From Polytrichum commune (taxonomy: Eukaryota > Streptophyta > Polytrichopsida > Polytrichales > Polytrichaceae), in assembly GCA_950295325.1 (NCBI GenBank), contig OX485807.1, forward strand, positions 44,856,440 to 44,920,439: DNA of 64,000 bases, read 5' to 3'. Position numbers and translations under genes: made by a program. Positions 1-11,464 of this stretch are shown one piece after another. The notes beneath the pieces are model-generated. The model made no database searches and was not told the DNA's origin. It saw only the letters and a list, made by a program, of their open reading frames with translations. The stretch's first letter is position 1. Each line of letters begins with the position of its first letter.

Positions 1-1243
1 TGAAGTTTGTAATGCATAAATCATCACCTAATTGTCAGTTTGAAGTTGAAACAATATGAAATAACCTTGTGTTTTCCCTTAATAACTTATCCAAGACACC
101 TAGATATAAAAAAAATCCATCTTTTAAGTCTTCCTTGAGTGTTTTTTTCTGGATGTATTCCCTAACCAAAATCTTATTACAATATTTTATGGACAATCCA
201 AAGTTGTAGGCACAGTAGTCCGGGATCCCACCATGACAATACTATAATTCTAGGAACCAATGGCAATCAATCGTTTGCCACAACCTTTACTTTTGCATTA
301 GACCCAACTCATTTTGTGAGCCCACGGTAATATCCAATAGACCATGTAGGATGCCAAACACATTTTACATCCCTTCAAATTTCTATGCATTCAGGGCTAG
401 TGCAAAGTGAACTTGGACCATCTTTGACTTCTTGACCAATCACATAATTTGTATATCATAGGTCAAGAGCCCTCGAGTTGTATTGTAAAGTGCCCCCAAC
501 CTGTCTATTGAAAAAGTGAAAATCATATCATAATGGATGCAAGCATGGTAACCCGGACCAAAAAAATGCTCTAGTGTAAAATTTTTTTTGGCTCAAATGC
601 CTAAAAGTAGTAGCAATTTGTTGTCTAATATGGATTTCGTTCATGAGGTCCCTATTGCTATGTTAAGTGCTCAAATGTAGAATATCAATATGAGTTCCTC
701 AAAACTTATCATTATAAATGATACTCAATTTGCATTTCTATTTCCAATGGTACGGCCTTTAAATGATTTTCAAGAGGCCTTAAGGTAGACAAACATGTGT
801 CCGATAACATAATCAATTTAGCATATGTGTGGTTTATGTGTGATAATGGAGTGATTTATTATAGGCTTGGAAATGGTTATCATGATGTTTAACAAAGAAA
901 GTTCACAACTTTTTTTTAGTTTTTGAAATTACAACAAATTTCTCAAGACAAGATTCTCTTCCAACCCATAACATACCATAGGTTGACCTATTTTCGATAA
1001 TTGGTAGACAAAAACTTGAGTGGCCTTTTCAAGGAACTCAAATCCGTGCCCTTTGAACTTACTTTGTCCATCACTCTAAAGTCCTCAATGACTATTACTC
1101 GTCTCTCACTTGGTCACTACTTATTTCCAACATTCCATATTAGAAAATGACTACTACTTATGTGAAACTGCTACATGTGTGGAACTACTAAATGACTACT
1201 TGACAACTTTAGGGGACTTTATGTATTAAGATTAGGATGGTTA
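1..1243. other. Non-coding AT-rich DNA with a dispersed repeat
   Basis: No coding region is supported here. Bases about 434-472 are, in reverse complement, closely similar to sequence at about 51.53-51.56 kb and 53.13-53.16 kb (the phrase CACATAATTTGTATATCAT followed by GGTCAAGAGCCC), so at least part of the block is a dispersed repeat. No terminal structure could be assigned to that repeat. Confidence 0.5.
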
Positions 1244-1514
1244 CTTGGGGGGTTTCACTCCCTCTTATATTTTGCATACACGTGCGTTCGGGACCTATTT
1301 ATTGGGGGCCTATTTTACCTTGCAAAAAAAATTATAAGGTATGGTATTTTTCAAAATAAAGGTGTGATGGTATTTTACATGTAATCATTTTTCACTATTT
1401 TAAAACCCCCTATATTATATGTAGGTTTTTTGTAAAATTTATCTACAATGAATATATTAGACCCTATTTTTAATCGCACGTTGTTCTACGATTTTCGCCA
1501 GTGAACCCCCCGAG
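1244..1514. mobile_element. G-tract MITE, family 1 (8-bp TSD)
   Basis: A 271-bp non-coding element. Its left end reads CTTGGGGGGTTTCACT and its right end AGTGAACCCCCCGAG, forming an imperfect terminal inverted repeat. The flanks are an exact 8-bp direct repeat, GATGGTTA, at 1236-1243 and 1515-1522. A second copy of the same family sits at 16,055-16,340. There is no transposase inside, so it is non-autonomous. The 8-bp duplication would fit hAT-like or other 8-bp superfamilies, but the G-run termini do not look like canonical hAT ends, so the superfamily stays open. Confidence 0.88.
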
Positions 1515-2100
1515 GATGGTTATTGGAAATGGGTTTGTCTGTCATAGAATAACTTCATGGTCATGGCTCTTGCTCTATGTGAAGAGCACCTCTTTAATAA
1601 AGTCTTCTCATGTTCATAAAATCGAGTCTCACAATCTCATCCTTTTGAAAGTTAAAAAAAAAATTGAATTGTCAAGCCAACCTTGTAAAATTGAGCAATT
1701 TGTCTGACAACTTTCGCTCCCATGACGAATTAATTGCACACACATTTGCAAATATTCTTAAGTCTTTGCTTTAATAGCTTGAGAATAGTTTTCACGATTT
1801 ACAAGAAATTAGAAACCCAACTCAATTGAAAGGTAGAGAAATTTCAAACAATGAAGTTCCATGTACAATTTTAAGCCCACATTGAATGAGGCCAAGATTC
1901 TTACATCCCGTAGATTTCACCAATTCATAAAAATAAACACAAACACCAACATTTGCACTTTGTCAGCCAGAAATCCCCACCCTTATGCGTCGTAGTCCGG
2001 GTGAGAGCTTGTGGCTTACATGTACTTCCTCCTTCCACTTACCATTGGCACACATCCATCGCGTACCTCCCATAAAATGTCAACATACTTTATTTAAATA
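1515..2100. repeat. Dispersed repeat, second copy near 20.88-21.11 kb
   Basis: Bases about 1735-1970 align in direct orientation with about 20,882-21,110, sharing GCACACACATTTGCAAAT and similar blocks. A continuation of the 21.11-21.17 kb sequence is found at about 3600-3690, so the first copy seems to be interrupted by the material between 1.98 and 3.59 kb. No coding region is supported. Confidence 0.55.
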
Positions 2101-3490
2101 TTATTCAGGGTGCAAGTATTGAGAAATACTATACCCCCGAATGTAATAAACATACACACGGATCCACAAAGTGCACAATCCCCCCCTACACTATATCCTT
2201 AACTATATCATTAACTAGCCTAACCCATAATTATTCCTTCGGTTATTGCTCTCCCCTTACAGTCCACCTTAATACCCAGTGTGACCGACCCCCTGGCCCT
2301 CCTCCAGCTCATTGGCCTTCCACCTCAGAATTCCCACCGAGCCTCTAGAGTGCTCCCTTACGGTTCCCTGGCTCGCCCTTAGTCTAACAGCGGTGGGCCA
2401 CGGAGGCCAAGATCTGCCCACATGTCGGTTGATCCTTCCCTGGTATGGCTAACCCACCAGGGAGGGCCTCTAAATTCTAGCTGGCCAAGCACCGCCACGC
2501 TCCTGGTTTCGGCACAAGCTCCCCTTCGGCACGTTGAAGCCCATCCTTACTTTGGATTCTGGCTTCTGTAGCCAGCATCAATTCCAGGCAGGGGTCTGTG
2601 TGAGGGCGCCGCAACCTGCATAGGCAACATTGTGTCCTAATCAACCCACATTGTGGGTTCCCATTTTGAGTTCCCCTTCGCCCAGGAATCCAATCCTCTG
2701 CCTCTCCTTTGTGACATTTTTGAATCAGCGCCCAAATTCAAAGGTGAAAATGTGGTACCTCTCCTGCCTCCAACTCCCTCCGCCTTACATTCCCGAATTC
2801 CAACAACCAGAATTCCTTCACACCCTGATGAGAGTCCCAAATAGCACATGGTACCAGGTAACCGAATGTCTCATTCCCTGAGTCGAGCCAGGAAACTGTG
2901 TCCCCTACCCCACAACTTAACAACGCTTGCCTCCTTTGTTCCTTGGCCAAATGAGCTGATCAAATGCTCCTGAATTCGGCTCTCACTCATCTCGCCATCC
3001 CATCTGGGTTGCCCCCTTTGTTTTCTCGTCGCCCCATTCAACCGCTACCAGCTCTTTTCCCTTGCCACTTCCAGCCGTTCTCGGCTCTCCTACCTTCAAC
3101 CTTAGAAGAGAGAATGAACAGTGCTGCCCCGGCCGATCCAGGGCCACCTCCCTTGGATCCAGAGTTTCCGGCCTAATCCACAGGATTGAGAGATCCCCCC
3201 CTTCTAAAAGGAACACCCTCCTACCCTTAAACAAATGATTTAATTTGGCCTAAGCCGCAACTCAAAATAATTAAAACCTACCTTCTACCCACCCTTACTC
3301 TAGGTTTCTCTTAACACTAATTAACACCCAAGCTAATCCCTCACCCGTCAATTCAAGAGTCACACCCACACCAGCCTTGAGACTTAACTATCAATTTAAC
3401 CAAAGGCATCCAGTGCATCACTTAACTATTCTTTTATGCTTTTAAGCATTCAGTGCAAACATATAGCCCCATGTTCTTATGTTATTAGAG
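2100..3490. other. C-rich block, possible inserted element
   Basis: The base composition changes sharply to C-rich with many CCC and CCT runs, unlike the AT-rich sequence on each side. The block lies within an interruption of a dispersed repeat (see 1515-2100), which would fit an inserted element such as an LTR-retrotransposon remnant. I could not find convincing terminal repeats, a target duplication or a conserved protein domain. Several short overlapping open frames on both strands are what GC-rich DNA gives by chance. Confidence 0.3.
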
Positions 3491-4190
3491 TCAAGGACAC
3501 ATGTGAGCACAATTTCGGGCTCATACACTTGGTTCATGAATGGCTACTTAGAGGGTTTGCGAATTGCCTCTACATTCATGCTTTTCAAATCCTCGTGTGA
3601 ATTTTTAATGCAAAAAGTGAATATGAGTGGGTGATCATGAATCCACACATAGGTGTGTAATGTCTTCCTCATTTGAATGGTCACCGATGGATCTCTCATC
3701 GATGTTGTTATATTCATAAATGTTGGATCAAAGTTTGTCAAATTAGCAATATGAACCGAATGTGTAGTTAATGCGGGAGAAGATCTCTTAGTGGTCTTGT
3801 CTACAACCATATCCAATTCATGCAAAGTAGAGCAACTTTGCTTTAAATTAGGTACAAAAGGCTTCAATTGAAAGGCCTAGAGCAGCCTACAAGAAGCTTA
3901 AGATCAATGAATGCAGAGAACATCAAAGTCATACCAACCAAGAATCAAACTAATCTCAAATTTAAGGCTTAAACATGTAGCCAAGAAATCAAGACTGGAT
4001 CCAATGCCACAACTGTGAAGGAAAAAAAGGCAAACTTGAAGAGAAACAAGCCATAAGCCCAAAGCTTGAGATAGATACAAGAAGTTGAAGTCCAAGCAAG
4101 TAGCCAAGAGATTTTGTGACACACCACATCTTCATGACATATTATATGGTCATCACAATGTAATGTGAAGGCAAAATCTATAGAGGTGTA
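3491..4190. other. Non-coding stretch
   Basis: Nothing supported beyond the fragment near 3600-3690 that matches about 21.11-21.17 kb. A 107-codon open frame on the minus strand (3544-3867) has no recognisable domain. Confidence 0.35.
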
Positions 4191-5290
4191 GAGAATAGAA
4201 TTCATGCATATTGATGAATAAATTGAAATCAAATTTTTTTGGACTTTGTATGAAATTTTGAAGATGGTTGATGGAGGGTCACACAAATATTTCAGAATAT
4301 TAGACTTGAATGACAAAGCTCATATAAATATGTAGTGGAAAAATTTCAATCATTATTGAAACAAAAAACTGCAATCGGAGTTGATTTGCACTTTGTATGA
4401 AATTTTGGACATTGAGGGCTTGAGGTCAGCACAAGTGTTGAATGAAAATGTTCTTATAAATGTAGAGGAGAGAATTTCATCAACATTTTTAAATTAAAAA
4501 AAAATCAGAGTTTGTTAGCAGATTGTATGAAATTTTGGAGATTGAGGGCTTGAGATCAACATTAGTACTGCACAATATTAGTGGTGAATGACAATTCATT
4601 TAAATGTTGAGAAGAGAATTCCATTAATATTTTCATAAAGAAAATGAAAACTGGAGTTCGTTTGCACTTTGTATGCAATTTTGAAGATTGAGGGCTTGAT
4701 GTGGGCATTGCTATTGCATAATACTAGTGTTGAATGACAAAGCTCATATACAGTAATTATAGAGGAGAGGATTTCATTAATATTGGATTTTTTAAAATTG
4801 GTAGTGTTGAATGACAAAGCTCATATACAGTATTGTAGAGGAGAGGATTTTATTAATGTTGGATTTAAAAAAAAAATGCACTGTATATGAAATTTGGAGG
4901 TTGAGGTTGAGGTTGAGGTTGTTACTAGAATTGCGTAATACTAGTGTTGAATGACAAACTTATATAAATGCAGAGGAGAAAATTTCATCAATATTGTAAT
5001 AAAAAAAGAACTGAAATTGGAGTTCATTTGCACTTTGTATGAAAATATGAAGGGCTTGAGGTCGGCACTAGTATTACATAGTACCAATGCTAAATTGCAA
5101 AGTTCATATAATTGTAGAAAAGAGAATTTAATCAATACTAGAGGGAACAAAATTGAAATTGTAGTTTGTTTGCACTTATTATGAATTGTGGAGATTGAGG
5201 GTTGAGGTTGGCAATAGTATTACATATCTAGTGTTGAATGACAAAGCTCATATAAATGTAGAAGAGGACATTTCATTTATATTATAAAGA
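4190..5290. repeat. Diverged tandem repeat, period about 130-150 bp
   Basis: The phrase TTTGCACTTTGTATGAAATTTTGGAGATTG, with variants, recurs at about 4241, 4393, 4523, 4667, 4881, 5032 and 5173. Each is followed by a block like GTGTTGAATGACAAAGCTCATATAAATG, then GAGGAGAGAATTTCAT and an A-run. This makes about seven degenerate units. Short open frames inside are by-products of the repeat. Confidence 0.8.
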
Positions 5291-6740
5291 AACTAATATT
5301 TTACAAATTGGCATTTAAGCATATTTGGAAGAATATTTTTTCCAAAAAATTAATAGATGTGCACTTCTAGAGACCCAAAAAAAAAAACCACGAAAACAAC
5401 AACATAACAACCACAACTTCAAATGTTTGCATTCCATGTTCGTCAACCACCATATTTGTGTAGTTTTGTGCTCTAGTGTACATCATAATGACAGTTAGAT
5501 ATGTCCAAAATTCATGCATAAATTCAAATCTACTTAAATCCTAGTTTAGTGCCTTGTGTGTGAGCCAATAAACAAATATTCAAAACAAAATCATTGGCAG
5601 CCAACTCCTAAAGTGGTTAAAATGCACAAAAAAAAAACATCGGATCCTTTACTTCATCCAAAAAAGAATGTTTGAAACTAAATATCTAATGCCAAAGTAA
5701 ATCTCAAGTGGTCCAAAAAAATGACAGAACTCCTCAGCTACAACCACTGGGGCACTTGAGGAATCCAAATACAAATCATAAAACATAAGCTCTTGAGCTC
5801 AACCATATTAATGTACAGTATGAGGGTTTAGCTCCTAAGTTCACAAGGCCGCTTCAATCCTTGGGACCTATGTGAGCCAAGAAGCAAATATTTGAAAGTG
5901 ATAATCAATGAAAGCTTGACTCTAAAATGATCCAAATAAATTAAAAAGCCCCTCAAGTTGCAACTAGGGGGGGGGGGGGGAGGGCAACTAAGGGATTTAG
6001 AAACAAATAATAAAACTTGTTCCAAGTGACATGTGGAAAGTTTAGAGACTCGGAATAGTATAATATCTTTGCTAGTGGGTAGCCGCATTCATTAGAATAG
6101 TTTGTGGACAACTCTTCTCTTCATTCTACCCTTTGGCCTCCTCTTTTGTAATTTGAAGCTTACAACACCCACCAAAGTAGTATCAAGATGGGCTCTTGCT
6201 TGCCTCCCAATCTTGATGACCCATATTTGGAGTGCATTTTGAAGGTGATTATGAAGGGTACATTTGATGAGGTTATTTCTAAGTTGATAGAGATTTGTCT
6301 TGTGAATACTGACTAAAGCTGGGTGATTAGGAATCATCCAGAGTGGCTTGCCCGATTTCAAGCGATGCGACCCAATCAACACTATGCAATGCATGTTTTT
6401 ATTTTTTGTTTCCAGGTTTTGGGTAAGTGTCTAGAGTTGAACCTAGATCACGACTAATAAATGCAAGACTTGGAATATTATAATTAATATGCACAGCAAG
6501 TGGAGAACCAAGTGGGGACGTGGTTGTTTGAAATGTTCTTAAGGTTGTCGTTGCTACGATATAGCATCCTCAAGTCTTCATGTGTGATTGGAGCTTAGGG
6601 TTTTGGAGTTCAATGATTGAGCAAGGTTTAGTGGTTATAGGGGTTGGTGCAGCCTTTAAAATAATCCCCCATAAAAGTAGGCATGCCCCAAAATGTTGGT
6701 AAAAGAGACTTGCTCATGCTCATGATCTAACCTTCTTTCC
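5290..6740. other. Non-coding stretch with a poly-G run
   Basis: AT-rich, with no supported gene. A run of about 15 G lies near 5967-5981, resembling the G-runs that end the nearby MITEs, but no partner end was found. Confidence 0.4.
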
Positions 6741-7215
6741 TCTCTACTTCAACAATCTTGAGATGAATCATGGTGCGCCTAGTGCAGGGGATCCGTCCGT
6801 TGGCAGCAAGCCAGCAATTTAGAGTGTCCAGAAGAATAGAATTTTGAAAAACCTCTGTTCCTTTGAGTCTAGAGTCACACATTGATATGGAATATATCAT
6901 CATGATTATGTAACACAAAATACATTGGCAAACGATCGCCTGCATCCTGGTGATGTTTCTAATAATGCATAATTTTGTGCTGGAAAAATGTGACTATTCC
7001 AATCCAAGGAAACAAGAGGATCCTTGAATTTGAGAGCTCCTTCTCTCCTCGGACACTAAGTTGTAAGTTCATTACCTGAAGAAGACACTGAAAATGGAGG
7101 CAAGAAACCGCTCGCTCTCTTGTTTGATGATTCTTCACCCTGGTCAACCTACTTTGAAACACCCAGCTGACAAAAAACACCAGAAACAAAATACTCAAAA
7201 CAAATCACAACACCA
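6740..7215. pseudogene. Fragment of a dispersed, decayed gene-like family
   Basis: This piece is collinear with about 46,545-47,000. Related pieces occur at about 12.75-12.95, 13.85-14.13, 45.1-45.3, 45.9-46.2 and 47.3-47.6 kb. Shared landmarks are GAGATGAATCATG, a motif around GGGGATCCG with CAGC, GTAAGTTCATTACCTGAAGA and CGCTCGCTCTCTTGTTTGATGATTC. Read on the plus strand, several copies keep the pattern Thr-Pro-Glu-(Ile/Met)-Asn followed by His-Leu-x-Arg-Gly, so an ancestral coding exon is possible. No copy is open over a useful length and I do not recognise the protein. Confidence 0.4.
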
Positions 7216-7726
7216 TTAACAATACACGACAAAATTGTTAGCATCTAAGTATGCAATATGTATAATAGAAGCTAATGCAATAACCGTTTCCAAGTCTATT
7301 ATCAAACGATCAGTAGGATGTAGTGTCGATTTGTTGTTGGTTCCTATTTAACACTAATATAAGCCAATCTCCATGTTTCATGGATGGTTGATCAAATCAA
7401 TTGGATCCATGTGCTTCACCCATCGAATACCAAACTTCTTATACATCCTATAAAGTCTAGTAGTGACACTACCATACAACTTATAATTTTTTTGTAGCAT
7501 ATGTACATGTAGTATGGCAAAGTTCAAGTTAATACCCCTTTTGTGCACTCACATACAGTTGTACGTGCTTAGTAGAACATGCACCCCCCCCCCCCCCGAG
7601 CATTTGACTACATAATTATGATAAACACCATGAAATATTTCAAAGACTATGATGCTCACTTGACAATATTTTGTATCGCTATATAGTAAGAAAGAAGAAA
7701 GAAAAAAGAAAGATGACTCCGATGCT

Positions 7727-8067
7727 CTCGGGGGGGGGGGGGGGCAGTGTGTTAAAAAGTTAAGGATATAGGTGCGAACAACCACTATTTTATAGGGGGG
7801 TATTACTTTCAAGTCTTTTTTTTTTTCACATGCTATTATTATGTAAATTTCTACTTTGGGTTAATAGAAAAATGGCTTGCATTACTTATAATTCCAAATT
7901 ACCTATTATTCCATACCCTATAGTACTTTAAAGATGTCCAGTGCCATTTTTGATACCCTATATTACTCTTAAGTCCATTTATAATTTTTAGCCCCCATGT
8001 TTTTAAAATACCCTATCATTTGTTCGCACGAATATCGCTACTCCAACCAATGACTACCCCCCCCGAG
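7727..8067. mobile_element. G-tract MITE, family 2 (8-bp TSD)
   Basis: A 341-bp non-coding element beginning CTCGGGGGG (a long G-run) and then CAGTGTG, and ending ATGACTACCCCCCCCGAG. The flanks are an exact 8-bp repeat, CCGATGCT, at 7719-7726 and 8068-8075. A highly similar copy is at 9698-10,035. The G-run at the left end and C-run at the right end differ in length between copies. A lone right-type end (C-run then GAG, ending near 7600) lies just upstream and may be a remnant of a third copy. Confidence 0.9.
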
Positions 8068-8169
8068 CCGATGCTACCACTGGCATCAATTATGTTGTTA
8101 CTGCACTTTCAATTGGTCTAAGTTTATATGTAATTCCCAAACGTGCATTATTTAAATTAGAGGACCCCT

Positions 8170-9690
8170 AACAACATTTGTCTCCTTTCCGAAGGTGAAA
8201 AGCTTCAACGGGCGCGGATAAGCTGGCTAGCACCTATCTCCCCCAAGGGCAAGCCTCTAGGTTGAATGGTTGGTTGAAAATATGTACTTCCCTCTTCACC
8301 CCATTATGATTAGGTGGATTAATATGTGGTAGGGTCCACCAAAAATCAAGTGCTACGAAGGCCATCCATGTGAATACTATTGCGGCCTTAGGCAACTTAA
8401 CCTCGGAGCTCCTACAAAATCTGGGTTACAGCCTTGGATTCAAGCCACCCTACCTATGTAGTATGTATAGTTGAATATAGGAGTAAATGTATGAAAGACA
8501 TATATTTGGAGCACAAAATATTACTCTATGTCCAATTTATAGATCTATAGTTGGATATCAAATAGCTAATTCAACTTTTCAGGGGTTCAAACATATACTA
8601 GACATAGGATGATCAAACATAGGATTTTCATATGGTAGATTCCTCATTTGCATTTGAGTCCTTTGAATATTCTTCCAATGAATTTTGAGTCTTTGAATAG
8701 TAGTTAGGATTTGATGTTTCATCACATTGAGAAGCTCTAAGAGCAATGAACAGGGAGAACCAACTGCCAGCTATAGATGAACCGGTTGAGTTTGAAAAAT
8801 AACTAGTTGAAGTTCAAGTCTTTAGGATAATCACCCGTTGTTTTAGGGAATATACAGAATATACCTCAATATAACATAGAAAAACCCAAAAGATGAGAAC
8901 ATATAGCCGGTTGGACTTGGAGACACTAGGATCTCAATTGATTATGCTCAAAAATCTCCCTGGACACTGTCTGAGAGGGAGCTGCAAAAATCAAGCTCTT
9001 AACTCACTTGGAAAGGCCTTCATTAATGGAATCTTCCTAGATTATGAATCCATCTTTCGTGGATTTCATTACATTGGTAACGTTAAATATGATGGGTAGA
9101 TGTACTGTGGGGGGTTCTCATGCATTTCTTGAAAGTTAATGTCATTTACAGCTACACTATGTAATGACCATACTAATTCCACATTGAAAGTAGTGTAGTG
9201 CACAGCTAAAGCATATATGTTAATAATAGACACATGCCACTGTGAGTGTGGGAAACAAAGGGAAAGTAGCCACAGCACAAGGTAACATGACAAGATAAAG
9301 ACTACATACTTCATAATTCTTACCATGCATAATTGTACTCGTTGGATCTTAATTGAAAAAGTCGATTCTATTAAACTTGAAAATCCCAAAGAGTTATTGG
9401 AATAATCCCAATTATTTTGTATGAAGCACGCTTCTTCAGGAATTTCATGATCATGAGGACTAACCTAATCCAAGGAATTCAGGAGCCCATGAACATATAT
9501 ATCCAAGTACACAATGGCGAGTGGATTTGAAACATTAAAATGAACAGCAAAGACCAACTTACAAAGAGCCTGATGTGCTATCTGACAACTTTATGTTTAG
9601 TCATTTGAAAGAGAGACAAACGTAGTATCTGTGAACCGTTTGCAACTATCCACATGACTAAAACTCTCCACACTTTGAGCCTATAAAGAC
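8170..9690. repeat. Segmental duplication A, first part
   Basis: Collinear with about 21,230-22,487 plus 26,222-26,515, the match continuing across the position where segment B carries the PIF/Harbinger element. The unoccupied TAA for that insertion is at 9403-9405. A short open frame at 8893-9099 is largely preserved at 21,970-22,176. A core of it, coding roughly Leu-Asp-Leu-Glu-Thr-Leu-Gly, recurs near 51.72 and 53.33 kb, so it marks a dispersed repeat rather than an evident gene. Confidence 0.8.
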
Positions 9691-9697
9691 CTAACAT

Positions 9698-10035
9698 CTC
9701 GGGGGGGGGGGGGGTAGTGTGTTAAAAAGTTAAGGATATAGGTGCGAACAACCACTATTTTATAGGGGGGTATTACTTTAAATTCTTTTTTTTTTCACAT
9801 GCTATCATTATGTAAATTTCTACTTTGGGTTAGTAGGAAAATGGCTTGCAATACTTATCATTCCAAATTACCTATTATTCCATACCCTATAGTATTTTAA
9901 AGATGTCCAGTGCCATTTTTGATACCCTACATTACTCTTAGGTCCATTTATAATTTTTTGCCCCCATGTTTTTAAAATACCCTATCATTTGTTTACATGT
10001 ATATTGCTACTCCAACCAATGACTACCCCCCCGAG
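9698..10035. mobile_element. G-tract MITE, family 2, second copy with unoccupied site
   Basis: A 338-bp copy of the element at 7727-8067, with ends CTCGGGGG and CCCCCCGAG. The 8-bp target duplication CCTAACAT lies at 9690-9697 and 10,036-10,043. The homologous position in segment B (near 26,511-26,518) reads straight through with a single CCTAACAT, confirming both the boundaries and the 8-bp duplication. It lies just downstream of the 3' end of the small minus-strand gene at 10,082-11,010. Confidence 0.93.
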
Positions 10036-10081
10036 CCTAACATAAGATCTTGTAAATCCACTACATTTCAATCTTGGACAT

Positions 10082-11010
10082 TTAGAGCATCTCCGCCACC
10101 ATCTCCAAAATAAGAGCATACGGGGTATTTGTGAGAACATACACCCCTGAGTTGGGTACACGCAAATCTATGCTCTGCACAATCCTCAATTCTTTGATCA
10201 ATGCCTCCACATAGGATTTCCAATTGGATATGATGTCTTCATCATCATTCTTGATAATTGATTTGTTTGTTGGAGGAAGGACTTGTATTTCCTTTCCTAT
10301 CATATGTAGCATTTTCTTCGTCCAAATTTTGTTGTGACATGGAGGTTCACGTGCATGTTGCTCAAGAAAACTCGTCAAAAACTCAATACAATCACCAACA
10401 TTGATGGAGCGTGGGAGGGTGATAGCTTCTCCCTCAAGCCTTGGCACATTCTTTTTTGCACCTGCCACTGATCAAGCCATGAGGGAAGTCATCAAAAAAA
10501 ATTAATTGAACAAGGACAATATATATAACCTAGTTTAACTTGTACAATTAAAGGGTAGATGGTGAACAACACTCACATTTAAAGTAGGATGAAGATGCCT
10601 AACTCAAATGCCACACAACTTAGAAGACCAAAACAAAACTTGCATCAAGTAGACTTTACATGATGTACCCATGTCCAACCCACTGATTTTAAAACATGTG
10701 CAACGATGTTTAGTGAATCTTCTTTGCTTCCTACATTAGTCAAATACATGAAGACATGGGGAAAGCCTCACTCACGGGAGGAACTTGCTTCACAAATTTG
10801 ATGCCCCTCCTCCATCATGACATGCATAGCTTCATGGCCTCCATCGACTTGTTCAACCACTTCCACTTCCTCTTCCTTGATTTCTTGGAACACCTCCATT
10901 TGTTCGATTTTTGATGCATAGCCAAGTTCCATGACTTCTTCAAAGCTCAAGAAATTCTCCATGGTTGGTTTGGATTGAACAGTAAACTGAACATGCATGA
11001 CGAAGGTCAT
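10082..11010 (-). CDS. Hypothetical two-exon protein, copy A
   Basis: On the minus strand, exon 11,010-10,776 is followed by a 314-bp intron (10,775-10,462) with GTGAGT donor and GGCAG acceptor, then exon 10,461-10,082. The splice restores one frame, giving about 204 residues. The first exon has an acidic stretch rich in Glu-Glu-Val; the second has a segment around Asp-Cys-Ile-Glu-Phe-Leu and Cys-His-Asn-Lys-Ile-Trp. I do not recognise a domain. Both exons and both splice sites are kept in the duplicate at 26,558-27,485, which supports a real gene or recently real gene. The start is uncertain: an alternative acceptor (TTCAG near 10,989) would join to an upstream exon, and a 60-codon open frame at 11,281-11,463 is also preserved in copy B and could be 5' coding sequence. 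Confidence 0.5.
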
Positions 11011-11280
11011 CAGAAAAAAACTTTGAGCGAAACATATGGAAAATGAGTACCTTTTAATTCATGCACTTTCCCCAACCAAATTGAATCTATTTCCATGCCA
11101 CATCCACTGTATCACTGCTTTCGACCAATCGTTGTGTGACAAGTGTGAAATGCGGCATTGCCACTCGAGAAAATTTATCTTGTTCGGAAATTGATAAGGT
11201 TTTGGGTTCCGAAATCAAATTTCAAGGAATTGACACCTTGCATACCTTGAATACCCTCTCTGATTTACAAATGCACAAAG

Positions 11281-11463
11281 TTATGAAGGACACATAACAA
11301 CCTCATTCTCAGCATGGACACATGTGAGTGGAAGATTCAGGCACTGATAAACGTTACACTGGAATTTCAAGCTAAGAATACATGAATTTTCAACCCAATC
11401 ACCAAGCTCAACAAGTCGTTTCAACTGGCACACCCTTGCAATCATTTTACATTTCTCAAACAC
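11281..11463 (-). other. Possible upstream exon of the hypothetical gene, copy A
   Basis: An open frame of about 60 codons starting Met-Phe-Glu-Lys-Cys-Lys-Met-Ile. The counterpart at 27,740-27,937 is nearly identical in protein for about 54 residues before the two diverge. It lies upstream of, and on the same strand as, the two-exon gene at 10,082-11,010. I could not find a splice junction joining it in frame, so it may instead be non-coding sequence shared by recent duplication. Confidence 0.3.
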
Positions 11464-11464
11464 T

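Noticed and set aside
2630-3234. Several overlapping 60-80 codon frames on both strands
   Set aside because: Chance frames in a C-rich block; no frame is favoured and no domain is recognised.
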